A stretch of DNA of 64,000 nt from Hypericum androsaemum (taxonomy: Eukaryota; Streptophyta; Magnoliopsida; Malpighiales; Hypericaceae): the NCBI GenBank assembly GCA_963995505.1, contig OZ023183.1, positions 16,550,671 through 16,614,670 of the forward strand, given 5' to 3'. Position numbers and translations under genes: made by a program. Position 1 is the first letter of the stretch; each line of letters opens with the position of its first letter. The notes beneath the pieces were generated by a model. That model ran no database searches. It worked only from the letters and a program-made list of their open reading frames with translations, and had not been told where the DNA came from. Positions 24,201-40,778 of this stretch are shown here, one piece after another.

Positions 24201-24459
24201 GGCAGGAGAGATCCACACTGGGCTGGAGCGCGTGAGGGCGTTGAAGGCCGAGGTAGAGAAGACCATGGCCAGGATGGACGAGGAGCTCGGCGTCCTGTCG
24301 GCTAAGAACAGGAGCCCGTCGATCCGTGCCAGGATTCCGTTGCGATCCTTCTTGTTCGGTGTCAAGCTGAAGAAACACAGGCAGCAGAAGCAGCTACCGT
24401 CCTTGTTCGCATGTGCTAGTCCTGCTCTCCCAAGGCATAACGTTGGTATGGAACCGTGA
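21248..24459 (+). CDS. NETWORKED 2-type (NET2) actin-binding protein
   Basis: NET proteins link actin filaments to plant membranes; the NET2 subfamily is known mostly from pollen and pollen-tube plasma membrane. Two exons, 21248-21341 and 21764-24459, join GG-GTACAT to CTGCAG-ATATGG and encode 929 aa, typical for NET2. Residues about 10-95 form the NAB (KIP1-like) actin-binding domain: YSWWWASHIRTKQSKWLEE, then MEDKINDMLRIIENNGDSFA, then YYKKRPELVTQVEETYRAYR. Downstream are long coiled coils with NET2-specific blocks, SKEEAVEEIDKLQKEILALQ (about 177), WKKLFMCGIEDREKVLLEEY (about 532) and IDELLEENLEFWLRFSTSFH (about 705). The C-terminal basic stretch is RIPLRSFLFGVKLKKHRQQ. The 2.7-kb second exon is uninterrupted and GC-richer than its surroundings. 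NET2A versus NET2D identity cannot be resolved by eye. Confidence 0.94.
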
Positions 24460-24864
24460 ATCTCTACAAGTTGTAATGAAGATTCAGCAGTTCCCGTCTC
24501 GTTTCCTGCTTATCGATCGTCCCAACTTTAGCTACATTAGTCAAAACTTTAAAGTACATACATACTTGCAGATTCATGAGACATGTTTAGTGAACAAAAA
24601 TTCCCAGAGGACAAGTTTCATGTCAAATCTAATAAAGATCCAGTTTACTCTCAATCCGAAAGCAGGAAACGAAGATTTACAAGAATTGGCTTAACAGTTA
24701 CACTTGTCCAAAAGATATGCACAACTTCCTAACCTTTTTTCCAATGGTTCCATGCACTCTACTCCACCTAATTGCGACGGGGAATCGAGTGACATTGCGA
24801 AAGAGCCATAAAGAAAATAGGTAGGGCAACACTAGAATCTTACTATTCTACCGCACAAGATCAT
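24460..24864. other. Convergent 3' region between NET2-like and Myb/SANT genes
   Basis: A 405-bp gap between two gene ends. Presumed 3'UTRs only; no further feature seen. Confidence 0.45.
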
Positions 24865-27800
24865 CTAACTTTGTTCTTTTACCAACCCATTGATGACTGC
24901 TGCTGTGGTTACCCCCTCGGACTTCCCACAGCTTCCTTCGTTGCCTTTATTTGCGATATCAGCGTGTTTACGGCTAAACCTTTCATCTTCCTCTGGCTTC
25001 AGAACCTCCAAATGGTTTTCACTTTCTTTAGCTAGCACAAGGGTTTCATTAACATCTGCCATATCAACATCTTCAGCGCTGTTACCATCAACCTGCATCA
25101 AATTTCCCTCGAGCGTGTCCAGTTCAGTGAAAGCATTTGGACTGGAAGCGATATCATGTTGACTTCCCAACACGGCCTCTCCGATCTGTGAATCCACTTC
25201 GCCTTTCTCATTTGGTCTATTCACCAAGATGAAATCTTTTCCTCCGGGGACTTGAGAGTCCTGCACGACATCTTGCCCGGAGTTCTTCATACCTTCAGTG
25301 GTGCTAGTATCTCCTCCGGCGCATTCCAATGACGCACTTGGCAAAGCAGGAGAGGGTGAAGTAGGTTGAGTTATCACAGAAGCTTTTCCCAAACCAGTTG
25401 AACGTACACACAGTGGCATCATTGGTGAACCAGAAGAATTATGAGAGGTACCAGGTTGACTCTCGGATAGTGTAGGACAACCAGGTGTCGATGACTTTAT
25501 GGAACCCGCGGATATTATGTGAACAGCATTCTTAGCCTGAGCAGCCTTGAACAGGGTCGCGGCATCAGATGCAGTAGCAATCCGGGCTCCAGCAGCAACT
25601 GCAGCAGCCCTTACAGGATCTGAACTCAAATCAGATTTTACTATTGTCTTACCCCTATCCATGCTCAGATGTGGTTTTGCTACTGAACTCAATGTTGGTG
25701 GATTAGATGCCTTTGACATTGCCGGGGGGTGCAAAGGCTGATGTTGGGCAATCAAAGCTTCAGTTCTGCTGGCAGGTGGCTCAGTACTAGATTGGGCAGC
25801 AAAAAGAGCTCCCGTAGCATTTGCAGCAGCTCTAGCCACATCCAAGCTTGACTCGGACTTGACAGATGCTTCATTTTTATCAGATGTTGAATGTGGTTTC
25901 CCCACAGAACCTACATCACATACTGGAGAAGGTTTATGAGCAGGGAGAAGAGCATCTAACTGCAAATTGCGTGCTCCGGTAGGCCGAGCAGTTGTGCTTT
26001 CAGGGTCCGAAGACAAATCAGATTTCATAGCTGCTGTATGTTTATCCAAGGCTGACCGTTGATTTATTACAGATGGGTTTTGCGAGGACTGGTGTTGAGT
26101 GGCCGAAGTTTCATTACTTCCAAAGCAAGGCAAGGGATTGCTGGCCATGGTGTTTAAACCTGTCACCCAGGTTATACAAACAAAACAGTCAATCTGGTGA
26201 AGATAACAAATCAGTTCAACACAACCGAAAGTGTATATATATAAACTTACCTCAACAAAATAAAAAACTAAAAGTATATGAACAATACAGAGGGTAAATG
26301 GAACTGATGATAAAAAATCATTCTAGCTTCCCTTTTTAAAGATGTCCAACAAGGTTCTTGGAAAACAAGAATTACATGGACTGTTGAAAGGGACAGGACA
26401 ATTATTTTATCTTGTCTTCTTTTTCTAAACAAATAGCAAGAAGAAGAAGATGATAATCACCAGAATTATTCAAAATTGAATTCCTGCGTGGATCGAGGGC
26501 CAGGTTCATGGCATGGCGTGCTGCTTGCTGTTGCTCAAAAAGGTGAGCGCCAGCATCACGTCCCAAATTACAGGCTCCAGGCTTCTTCCTCCGCAGGTGT
26601 GCCCATCTCTGCTTGCATCATATCACAAAATTAAATAACAAACAGAAAACCAAGCCATTAAATTAAATAGATTCATGTAAACCAGCCAGCAACGGAACTT
26701 ATCATCTATTCTAGTCACATATGTATTCTAGAAACAAATTATAGAAGCTCTCCAATTCCAAGCTGACAACAGATTGAGGATGAACCAAAAACAAGTTTGT
26801 ACGAATATCTGGACTGATGCATAACAGGCTGAAGCATTATATGGATGTATAAAGATTCCGTTGCCGGGATTTGAACCCGGGAAAACTGGGTAAACCCAGA
26901 CATCCTGACCGGACTAGATAACAACGGATTCCTTTTGATAGCAGATGATATAACATCACTTAATGCAAGCTCCATTCACAAAGGCCTAGTAAACCACATA
27001 CAGGGGCACTTCTTCAAGTACAAAATTTAGAAGCTACGTTAAACTGTCCAGCCACTTGAAGTATGCTACTTTCTGTGGACAACAGTACCCACATTTTCGG
27101 TACCTCATTGCTCGTGAACCAGAATCAACACTACCAATCAAGAAAGCAGAGACATTGCAAAATGTAAAACGCCAACTATAGATTCCATCCAGATAAGAGG
27201 AAAGAAAATGGACAACAATAAGGACATAATAGAATCACTGTAGAATGAAGAACTCGAATTAACACGAGGAAAAAAATCAAAGTAAAATAATATCTAACAA
27301 CCACCTTTTGTCTGAAATGTTAAAGAAAGGTTGACTGGACTGACCTAGTTATTAGTTATAATTACTGTTTAAAAGCCTGGTTGCAATAGATTTAATAGTA
27401 TACCGCACTGACACCAAAATGCTTCACTCCAGCACTGAACAAGTGAACTGCAATGCAAGTTATCAAATCTAAAGCTCCGAGAAAGACATTTTTGAACATG
27501 ATGTTTCCCCAATCTTAAACAACTAGGACAGAGTGAAAATGACTCTTACTTCAAAGCTTATCTAAGCCATTTACACGGCAGAAAACCATTTAGTAATTAT
27601 TTCTTCAACTTTTATCTGTAAAGTATAGATCCATCAGATTTATAGAGCGGTTACAGGCAAACAATTTAAACAAACTCTTGAATACACACAATTGGACATG
27701 CAGGTTCCATTAAAAAAAATTCTAGAACTGCATAAAAAGAGGCATTTCGGCATCAAAATCGCATGGCATATCCCAATCAATGACGGGCAGTGAAATGTAT

Positions 27801-29037
27801 CACATTTGTATAGGTAAGCATAACAAGATACCAACAAGAAATGAATGGCCCAAATCAAGATCATTATGCATGGAAGATGCAACAGAAGAACAAATCTCAA
27901 CCACGAGCACATAAGATTCAATTCATCTATGCTCTAAAATGGAAACAAAGACATTAGAGGGGCGCATGTCAGCTGCGCTGGGTAAGAGCCACCTGCCAAC
28001 CTGAGAAAGCTGTGTAGTGGTTCTATCCAAACCAGTTTTTTCTTTCATAGGTTCCCAGTTCCCGGCACCAAATTCCTTCACAGCCTCAATCAGCAACACA
28101 TCTTCCTCCTTTGTCCAAGCCTTCCTTTTCTTTTTATCAGAAGAACCATTTGCATCCATCTGGTCAACACTCGATGATGCTGCACCTCCAGTTAGAGGCA
28201 CTTTCGGAACAAAAACAGGCACCGTGATGTTCATCCCTCGTATAGAAGCATGTTGTGAACTTTCCGAAGCAGGAGGTCCATATGCCTGAGTGCATGGTAT
28301 ATTGATAGTCAAGGGAGCCTCAATCATGGAGCCATTCAGGTGGCTGGAGTCATTAGGTGGACCAGATGCCATCAGTACCTACCCGATGCAACCAAATCAA
28401 TACATATTTTCTCACTAGAGTCATACACCAGCAAACAAATCACTCAACCTCAACAAACAAGGAAAAAGCGTCCACCTTGGCGAAAGCCGCAGCCTCAGAA
28501 GAAGCCTCATTACCAGCATTCGGGAACGCCTCCACCTCGCACTCAAGATCACTATCATCATCCTGCACCAGATATAAAGAAAGCAATCAAACTCGCAACA
28601 CACACCGGACATTATATAATCTTCGGACGACAAAAGACAGGCATCATACAAGGGGCTGGGCTTCGCCTCCGAGGCTATCGATCAACGAATGGCGGTAGGC
28701 CAAGTGCCTCCACAGCATCTGGTACTCCCTGGGATTGGAAATCCCGGTGGTCGTACTCTTTGCCAGCGCCTCCCAATCTATCTTCCCCCCAACGGCCGCC
28801 CGACCTCCTCCGCCTCCTACGAACTGCGCCACCTCCTGTAGTAACCCTAGCACCGTAACCGCCGGGTACCTGGAAGTTTCCCGCCAAAAATACTCATTTT
28901 AATCCATCCAAACTCCAATTAAAAAAACAAAAAATAGGGAAAAGGACAGGGAGAGAGAGAGATGACCTTTGCGAAAGAGAGGCCATGTCGGCCTCGCTGA
29001 GCTTGCACTCCTTGCGCTGCCTCTTCATCTTGGCCAT
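24865..29037 (-). CDS. Myb/SANT-like (homeodomain-like superfamily) nuclear protein
   Basis: Six minus-strand exons (29037-28967, 28869-28650, 28562-28476, 28378-28001, 26608-26461, 26159-24865) sum to 2199 nt, 732 aa. Residues 1-23 are basic (MAKMKRQRKECKLSEADM). Residues about 52-90 form a divergent SANT-like unit (IDWEALAKSTTTGISNPREY, then QMLWRHLAYRHSLID), followed by an acidic linker (DDDSDLECEVEAF). Residues about 208-261 are a clear Myb/SANT repeat: RKAWTKEEDVLLIEAVKEFG, NWEPMKEKTGLDRTT, QLSQRWAHLRRKK. The long last exon is Ser/Ala/Pro-rich, low complexity, with repeated motifs of the RAAAxAxGA type. The same two-part organisation occurs in uncharacterised plant Myb-like proteins, presumed DNA- or chromatin-binding. 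The 1.4-kb intron 4 contains a tRNA-Glu-like sequence. The leader carries a GA microsatellite. Confidence 0.88.
26856..26928 (-). tRNA. tRNA-Glu-like sequence, probably a pseudogene
   Basis: Read on the minus strand, the 73-nt sequence starts TCCGTTG and ends CAACGGAA, a perfect 7-bp acceptor stem. It has a D-arm (TCTAGTCCGGTCAGGAT) and a perfect T-arm (CCGGG, loop TTCAAAT, CCCGG), matching plant tRNA-Glu. The anticodon arm is defective: TCTGG and CCAGT pair at four positions but enclose only six bases (GTTTAC) instead of seven, and 27-43 is a T-T mismatch. No clean anticodon can be read. It lies in an intron of the Myb/SANT gene, on the same strand. A degraded tRNA or tRNA-derived insertion is more likely than a working gene. 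Confidence 0.5.
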
Positions 29038-31185
29038 CAATACTCCGTTTTATTCCCGAAAAAACCTAAACCCTAAACCACAATAAACGCGCCCCCGAAA
29101 AATAAATTGATTTTAAGAGAGAGAGAGAGAGAGAGAGAGAAGGGCTCGAGAAAGAGGAGACGCAGAAGTGAAGCGAGTGTGGGGTGGTAATTAACAACTG
29201 CTGAGGCTCACGCGCCGGGGCGCGTGGAATCGCCGGGGATTACTTTATACTGGGAGCCGGGGCTCTTGGGGGCTCGAGACAGGGAGGGAAGGAAGGAAGG
29301 ACTAGGAGGAGGCAATTGAAATTAGGAAAGTGAATATTGGGGGTAGCGGTGGAATGACTATAATGCCCCAGCTTCCCGATTTGTGCACCTTTTTGGGTTT
29401 TGTCTTTGAAAAAGATGATGATAGGGACTGGAGATCGCCTATATTGCGGAAAGTTCTTGCTTTTTTTTTGGTTTACGTCGTAACCGGACAAATTCGAATT
29501 TGTTGAAATTTTAGAAAAATGGCAAAATTTTTAAAGACCGCTGAGTTTGATATTAAGATTTATTTAAATTATAATAACGCATTTATATTTAAATATTTGT
29601 TGGTCAATGTCTTACTTAATCTCTTTCCACAATGACTTGTTTTTAATTAATTAATTTGCCGCGGACTCTATTATTTCTTAAGTTATTTAATCTTCAATGG
29701 TTTTTAACTCTACCTAAACCAAAAGCAGAACTACGTCAGATGAGTGATACAAAAATGCTCGAATATGTTAATAACTGATCGAGTCTGTTAGGACGAACTT
29801 TCTTTTGTTTTAATTCTTAAAACTAACGAAGTGCATGGTTGACTGTATGACGGATCGAAGATCTATTCGTAGATCGCACCTTTACAGAAGACCGAGAGTC
29901 AGGGACTACCTTAAGCTTTTCGGGCTCTCGAAATCACAAGTTCGAACCGGCTTTGACCACGTATGGACCCATTCCCGAGCAGGGGCAGCCACCCAACCAA
30001 ACTCTGCCTTACGTAAAGTTGCCAGAGTATTCGATCTCTCCCCCGGACGAACCATATAGCCAAGAGAAACCAAAGTGCTGTCAGGGAAAAAAATATGACT
30101 ATCCCATTTTATTTTGTTTTGAAAAGACGAAGTCCAAAGCATTTCATTGTTCTTGGTTAGGATGATTCTAAACCAGTTATGGGGTAAAGAAGAAAAAAAA
30201 ATGCTAAAAATAATTTAGATTGATTCAAATTTGGACCGGATATGATCTGTCATGTTATTTGCCCTTTCAAGTTTCAACAAACACTAGACCTATTTATTAA
30301 GCTTAAAAACTCAAGAGGAGTGGAAGATTTCTTCTAATATTGCTAGATTTGCTCGGATTTTATTGTTTTAACTGATGCAATGGATCTACAGTCTATTACA
30401 TTATTATTTTTTAAATTGTAGTGAGTTATTTGAGAGGACAGGAGGTAGTTATTGTTTTCCTTCACTTCACAACTTATATAATGTAAATTATTTTGTGAAA
30501 TAAAATCACAGATATATATTTTTTTTCTGAATCTCTGATATTCATAATCCAACGTAATATTGTCGATTGTTATTTAGCATAATCTGAATCATTTATCACC
30601 TGAACCGATTCTTATTAGTAATTCGGGTTATACTTTGATTCTGTATCCACCAACCAAATAAGGCTAGTCCAAAAGTTGCTGCAAGGATGGGCAGCCCAGA
30701 CGGCATCAACTACACATCTTATTCCCTGAGTCTTTTGTTATTATCTGCCACGCTGATGAAATTTGGGGTTGATTTGGACTGCGATCGCACTCAGGGAGGA
30801 GAAGAATGAATCAGGTGATAAGAAACTTAACAAATGCAATAATTCTAATCGATATGCTCAACCGACTAATCCAAATTCTAATCTCTCTCAATAAATATTT
30901 AAATTAGAACTCTATCTTAAAACCTGTTAAGTTAAAACAATCTAATCCTCTCTAGTAACTATTATTTTAGTTGCGTACCCCATCACGACACCCTGACCTG
31001 TCCTTGAAAACCCGTCCATTTGCAAGCTTCCGAGGTTGCTGTTAGTGTCCTGTTATGTTTGTTGTTTCATCAAGTGTACTATGATGATGTCTGTATTAGG
31101 ACAGAAGGCTCGTGCCTCCGCTGTAATCCACGATTCTCAGAAGAAAAAGTGGGTCGCATTTGATTCTTTGTCGAAACTATTTGGT
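29038..31185. other. Intergenic region upstream of the Myb/SANT gene
   Basis: It holds the leader of the minus-strand Myb/SANT gene with a (GA)n tract at about 29118-29141. The remainder is AT-rich spacer. A stretch at 29835-30060 with a GTTCGAACC box looks like dispersed repeat sequence, possibly SINE-like, but I could not define its ends. Confidence 0.35.
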
Positions 31186-31194
31186 ATTCGGACA

Positions 31195-31375
31195 CGCACT
31201 TGCTTCCAAAGGAAGGCAAGGGATCGCTGGTCATGGTGTTTAAACTTGTCCATAATTTCCATACTCAATCCGCAGATAAATTTTTTCGTAGTCACCAGAA
31301 TTATTCAGAACGGATTCCTGTGAGCCCATCATATCTTTAAATTAAATAACAGGCAGAAATACACACATTATAGCT
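31195..31375 (-). pseudogene. Decayed partial copy of the Myb/SANT gene (exon 5/6 junction)
   Basis: The plus-strand text here tracks the 3' half of the Myb/SANT gene. GGCAAGGGATCGCTGG with TGGTGTTTAAACTTGTCC matches 26128-26165, the start of the last exon. CCAGAATTATTCAGAACG then matches 26460-26480, the end of exon 5, and a CATCATATC..AAATTAAATAACA tract matches 26615-26640 beyond the exon 5 acceptor. Compared with the source, the intron shrank to about 50 bp, the splice acceptor is lost, and most of exon 5 is deleted. The order and orientation are kept, so it is a partial genomic duplication, not a processed copy. Confidence 0.65.
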
Positions 31376-31795
31376 GTATGATTTTGGAATTTTTGTCCAC
31401 GAGCATTCACAAAGAAGAAAAAAAAGGATTTCAACCATTTGTATTGGTTTGTACAAATGCTTTATTCTCTACATTAGTAGTTGCTACCACAAATAATAAC
31501 AATTCAATTCGAACAATCTAAAGGCATTCTGCCACCAGAGGTGATGAATTTAACAGTTTCTACCGATTACAAGCGAAGGCTGGACCGTCTATCCGTAAAA
31601 AGGTAAAACAGAATGAAGAACATGGGTTATGAGACATCTAGTTCCATTGGCGTAATTGAACCCGTGTTGGAACTTGGGGTGTTGATAAACCGATAAAAAT
31701 GGTTGTCGCGGCATCAAACGATGAATTTGATGCTGTAGTGGCGAGACTTCAGCTTACAACCTATGGTTGGTTGTTCATGAAGAAGCGCGGGGCGA

Positions 31796-36291
<4,496 letters not shown>

Positions 36292-37374
36292 CCTCCCAAT
36301 TGGATCGCCCGTTGGGGTTCCGGATTCGGGTACGGCTGCTGCTGCTACCACCACCGCCCCTGGTTCTAGAGAGAGAAAGAGACAACCCTAGACGATGGGG
36401 GCGGGTGGGAGGAGAGAGAGAGCGATGTGGAGAGACAAGGAAGACAAGAAGAGGTGGAGGAGGAGAGAGCGAACTGCTAAGTAAAACTTGTCTTTTTCCG
36501 CGGTGGGACCCGCTTAGTAGAGAACTCTTCAACCGCTCCCTAGCCAAGAATTTATTTGTCCCGAATAGCGATTAGATTAACCAGTAAGAACGTTATTCTA
36601 TTTCGGTAATTTAAGTTCTAAAAATATATATATAGTTTGAGTCCTTGTTGAGTTTGGATTAATTGGGTCAAGTCAAGTGGTTTAAATACCATATGGTATT
36701 AACAATAAAAAGTATTAATTTGTTTTTATTCTTCTTGTTTATATATTTTACCGCCTGCAAATGAGTTGGTGATAAGTTTTTTTTAATCATCTCATGTGTG
36801 TATATATAATGGATCGACTATTTTTTATAATTTGAGATGAATACATTTTTAAAATAACGATGAAATTATTTGATGAAGCTAATTGATTATATACTATATT
36901 AATTATTGTACTAAAACCTACAAAAATGCAGCTATATCAAAGAAGTATTCTCAATTTCGTTTGATCCAGTTTGGTAGATGTCCTTTTTAAGAAAAACTAT
37001 ACTTCTTTTAGAAGATTTTTCACTTTTTTTCTTTCTTCTTTTCTTGCTTCCTGATTTGGCACCCTTTACGAGTTTCTACGGAAACGGAGCCTGCCGCGCG
37101 TGGGATTTACGTGGGCGTTCGCGTTTACGAAACGGATCGGCTTATAACGGAAACGGCCACCGGGTCCGGTCTCTTTGCTCTCGGTGCTGAAACATTGTTA
37201 ATGGGCTCCAGGATCATTGGTTCGAGTGATTAAAAAAACTCGATAATTTATTTAAATTCGCATTTAGTTAAAGAACCTATAAAAGTAAAACATGGATTTA
37301 ATACACGGTAAAAAAGAGGCTGGATTTGATGGGACTGGACTAATCTCCATCTATGAAGACTAACGCAAACTAAT
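36292..37374. other. P450 reductase leader and intergenic region
   Basis: GA/CT-rich sequence to about 36470 is the likely 5'UTR of the minus-strand reductase gene. Further right is AT-rich spacer with no supported gene. Confidence 0.4.
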
Positions 37375-37500
37375 ATTATTATACATACAAATCAATATAA
37401 CTTCACATGCAAATCAATATCATTTTACATACAAACCATATCATTTTACATACAAACCAATATCACTTCACACGTAAACTATTATCACATGTAGGTTATT
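37375..37500. repeat. Distant copy of the ACCAATATCA minisatellite
   Basis: Five or six copies of a 21-24 bp unit near CATACAAACCAATATCATTTTA occur here. The motif is the reverse complement of the GATATTGGTTTGCAT unit in the introns at 10.4-14.9 kb. No Ulp1 or Harbinger coding sequence is nearby, so this may be the end of a deleted or non-autonomous relative. Confidence 0.62.
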
Positions 37501-37564
37501 GACCATCAGATTTAAAGACAATCAAATCTGACGGCCCAAATTTAAAAAGGAAAAGGAATGAAAA

Positions 37565-38390
37565 TGATACGAACCCCGTCAACGAGGCACGAGACCCGTC
37601 CACGAAGTGTTGAAATTCCAGATCGTTCTAGATCAGTTTGTGATGGGGATCTCGACCCGATGCTTACAACCAAACAAGAACCTTGGTATTACGACCACGA
37701 CCCGCTGCTTGAGTTGAAACAAAGAACCTTGATATGTTGATGACGCCACAAACGGTGATGATGGGCCGCTTGATAAGTCGATGGTGAACTCCACGGAATC
37801 GCTCCGCTGTGTTCGAGAAGTTCTGTAGAACCAAGGGAGAGACTTGCTCACATTTTTTGATCAAAATATTCTGCCTTTTCTCATTGCATAAGCCTCTATA
37901 AATAGGCTCAATATTACAAAGAGATTTCAAATCAAAATTGGCCAGAATTTTGGCTGTAAAGATAAACTAAAAAGAGAATCAAATCTAAATTTTTTAGGAA
38001 GGCCAAAACGTGACAAGCAAGCCAAAAGTTGCTGGAACTAATTTCCTAAACAATACTCATGGCTGAAATTTTATTTTTAAATAGAATTCCCAAATCAGAG
38101 AGAATCACTCTTGTGGATCTTGGCTGCTGAATGGACCTTCTAGAACTTGTATTAATGTCATAAACTCAGCTGAATTTCATGGCTCTTGGTCCATGGACTT
38201 TAATAAATTTGCTTGGGCCCAACTCTCCGATGTAAGCTTGGAAATCAGCCCATTAAGTTGTGACTTGAAGTGCTTTGTGCGTGCTCTCTCACTTGGTCAG
38301 ATTGGCACTTGAAATCATCATATGAGTGCTTCTTATATTCATATCATTCCCCTCCTCTTGAAAGGGATTTGTCCTCAAATCCTCGCATAT
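37565..38390 (-). mobile_element. Ty3/gypsy relic: polyprotein end plus LTR
   Basis: On the minus strand, 38381 to 38345 reads DLRTNPFQEEGNDMN, resembling the DLRTNxFxEGGND ending of plant gypsy polyproteins. Downstream on that strand lies about 0.7 kb with LTR character: an ATTGAGCCTATTTATAGAGG promoter-like box near 37890, a leader with CTCGAACACAGCGG, and a possible CA end at about 37565. No second LTR or pol is present, and boundaries are approximate. Confidence 0.45.
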
Positions 38391-40317
38391 GTCATAGTGC
38401 CACAAATTAACAACCATGCTGGAACAAGGTTGAGTCTTCGAACGTCGTGGTTATACTTGATACCTTCCTCTCCAACAGAATAGATACTTCGAACATAAAC
38501 AATCTGAATTCATCTCCAAATCAAAAGTTAAAGACTCTCTTTTGACATCTTTTATGTAATTTCTACTGAATCCGAAACCGGTAAAAAATGGAAGGGTCTT
38601 TGTGATCCCGGCTTGAGTACGGAATAAGGACGGACAACACCACACGAACAAAACGGATGGATTTACGTGTACGTATGTCTAACTTCACTAAAAAAAATTT
38701 GAATGGACTAACTTCACTAAAATTAACAATCTTTATTTTACTCCGAATGGCTCCATTAATCATCGTCGGCGATCGATTGGTTCTCCTGTTTTGTATTAAT
38801 GGTCACTTATTGATGATGAGAACCGCCTGGGTCCTTTTTAAACCAATGACGAAGATTGCCACATGTGCATTTTAAATAAAGTGGACCAGTTTTCGAATTA
38901 GCTCTTAGCTGCATCAATTTTCAAATACCGGATTTCCTATCATAGCAGCCCATAATTAAATTATATTCCAAATTATCCACTATAGCCACTAAAGTCAGGA
39001 CTGACGAATTAATGTACTGAAGGTAGAAAGATTGCACGATAAATTTTAGGATAATCCTCGTAAGTATAATTTAAAATAGTCAATGCTTAACTTTTTTCAT
39101 TTTTTCAATTTATTACGAGGTTCAATTTCGCTCTTATATTTTATCAAAAGATTAATAATTCTAACTGTGATACTCTCGTTGATTTTATGTTCAGAAAGAT
39201 TTAAATGATTTGATTTATACTTTATATATCAACAACGTACATCTCATTTTCTCGCAAACATCTTCAAAGAACGAAAGTTAAACTTGGCATACCCAGAATA
39301 AGATGATTTTTTAGGAAGAGACTCCTATGGTAGATTTGGTGATTAATCGAGTCCTCTTCCACACTCGAGAATGGCTAATTTGGTCAAACTCAATCAAGAC
39401 TCTGTGTAATCAAGATTTAATCTTGTATTTTGACTCGAGAAATTTAAATTATCTGGAATTATGGCACTCTTACTATTATTTGGGCTAATTTGTTTGGAGT
39501 TTATGTAATTATGTATGTATTTTGGAGTTTAATACAAAGAGTTTATTGATATAAAAAAAGAACGAAAGTTAAACGTGTTTGGTCTATAAAAAAAACTTGT
39601 TGTGATATGTGGAGACAATCATTCAGAACACATGACCTTACAACATTATCATATAGTATGTAAAGGTCGTTGTAGAATTACTTGATTAGAGCCCATAATT
39701 ATTTTTATTGTGCAATTTATTACTTGGTTAGTACTTAGTCCTTCAATGAATAAAATATTAATCAATTAAATCACTCTCTCTCTAATGGCTAATGGCATCG
39801 CTAAGTTCGAACTTTTCTGCTGGAAAGGTATGGTTATTTTGGAAGCCGCGTGGTGAATGATCCATCATCCTTTAATAGGAAAAAAATTATGTTTCATTAA
39901 ATCCAGTAGGTAGTACAGATGTGACAGAAATAATATTAACCATTAACCCTCTTGTCTGATAATATATCTTCAAAACTTCCTCCAAATCATTAACTTATCA
40001 ATAAATAATGATACCCGAAAAACAGATTCTCATACTATTGATTTAGGGGGAAATTCAAAGGAGCTACTCCATATTCTGAAGTTTATAAATGTGATTCACC
40101 GACGAAGTTTGTCGATATTAACATAATTTTATCTAGCTCAAATATAAATTATTAGATATGATAGTTATCCAGATGCGGAATAATTTCAAAAAAAATGATG
40201 TTTTCCATTTTTTGCAATGATAGCGTCAAATGATCTCCATTTCTTCTTCGGTTTTTGTTTTTTATTATTAAAGATTTTATATCACTATGAATAATTACAG
40301 TAATGTAGGATGAGAGT
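38391..40317. other. Intergenic AT-rich region
   Basis: No supported gene or clear repeat in about 1.9 kb. Short open frames on both strands are random-looking. Confidence 0.4.
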
Positions 40318-40327
40318 CCTTGTAGAG

Positions 40328-40778
40328 GGGTCTGGATTGGGCACGGAATGCTCAGATTCCGAACCGTTCGGAATGAAGACACGCGGGGACTTTTTTGCAA
40401 ACGCGCTAAAATACGGGGACCAAAATGAAAAAAACCACGCACAAACGCAGGCCAAATACAAATGCCATTATCGCATAACTGTGCATGCCAATATCACATA
40501 ACTGCGCATGCCAGTATCACATAACTGTGCGTGCCATTGTGACCTTTTTGCAAAAATGCTAAAATATGGGGGACCAAAATGAAAAAAACCACGCGCGCCA
40601 TTATCACCAACGGGGACTTGCCACTGTCAAAAATACACATGCCATTATCACATAACTGCGCTTGCCATTATCACATAACTGCACTTGCCATTATCACATA
40701 ACTACGCTTGCCACTGCGGTCCCCCTTCACTCCAAACCGTACGGAATCGATTCCTTCACTCCGTGCTCAATCCACTCG
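40328..40778. mobile_element. Mutator-like non-autonomous element (451 bp) with 10-bp target duplication
   Basis: Perfect 10-bp direct repeats CCTTGTAGAG flank it at 40318-40327 and 40779-40788, within the 9-11 bp range of Mutator-like elements. Ends form imperfect inverted repeats of about 52 bp: left GTCTGGATTGGGCACGGAATG then ATTCCGAACCGTTCGGAATG, right (read inward) AGTGGATTGAGCACGGAGTG then ATTCCGTACGGTTTGGAGTG. The interior is non-coding and built largely from a 23-bp minisatellite plus a duplicated GGGGACCAAAATGAAAAAAA block. Confidence 0.78.
40458..40715. repeat. 23-bp minisatellite inside the Mutator-like element
   Basis: Units near TGCCATTATCACATAACTGC occur in two runs of about three copies (from about 40458 and from about 40640). 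They are separated by a duplicated ACCAAAATGAAAAAAACCACG block and one truncated unit. Units differ by one to three bases. Confidence 0.8.

Noticed and set aside
22195..24378. Several long antisense frames, up to 260 codons
   Set aside because: They are shadows of the GC-richer NET2-like exon with no independent domain.
29835..30060. GTTCGAACC box resembling a Pol III B box, possible SINE or tRNA
   Set aside because: No matching A box at the right distance, no acceptor stem and no clear ends; left as unassigned repeat-like sequence.
40458..40715. Evenly spaced 23-bp repeats that look a little like a CRISPR array
   Set aside because: Units are contiguous with no unique spacers, and they lie inside a eukaryotic transposon with inverted ends and a target duplication.
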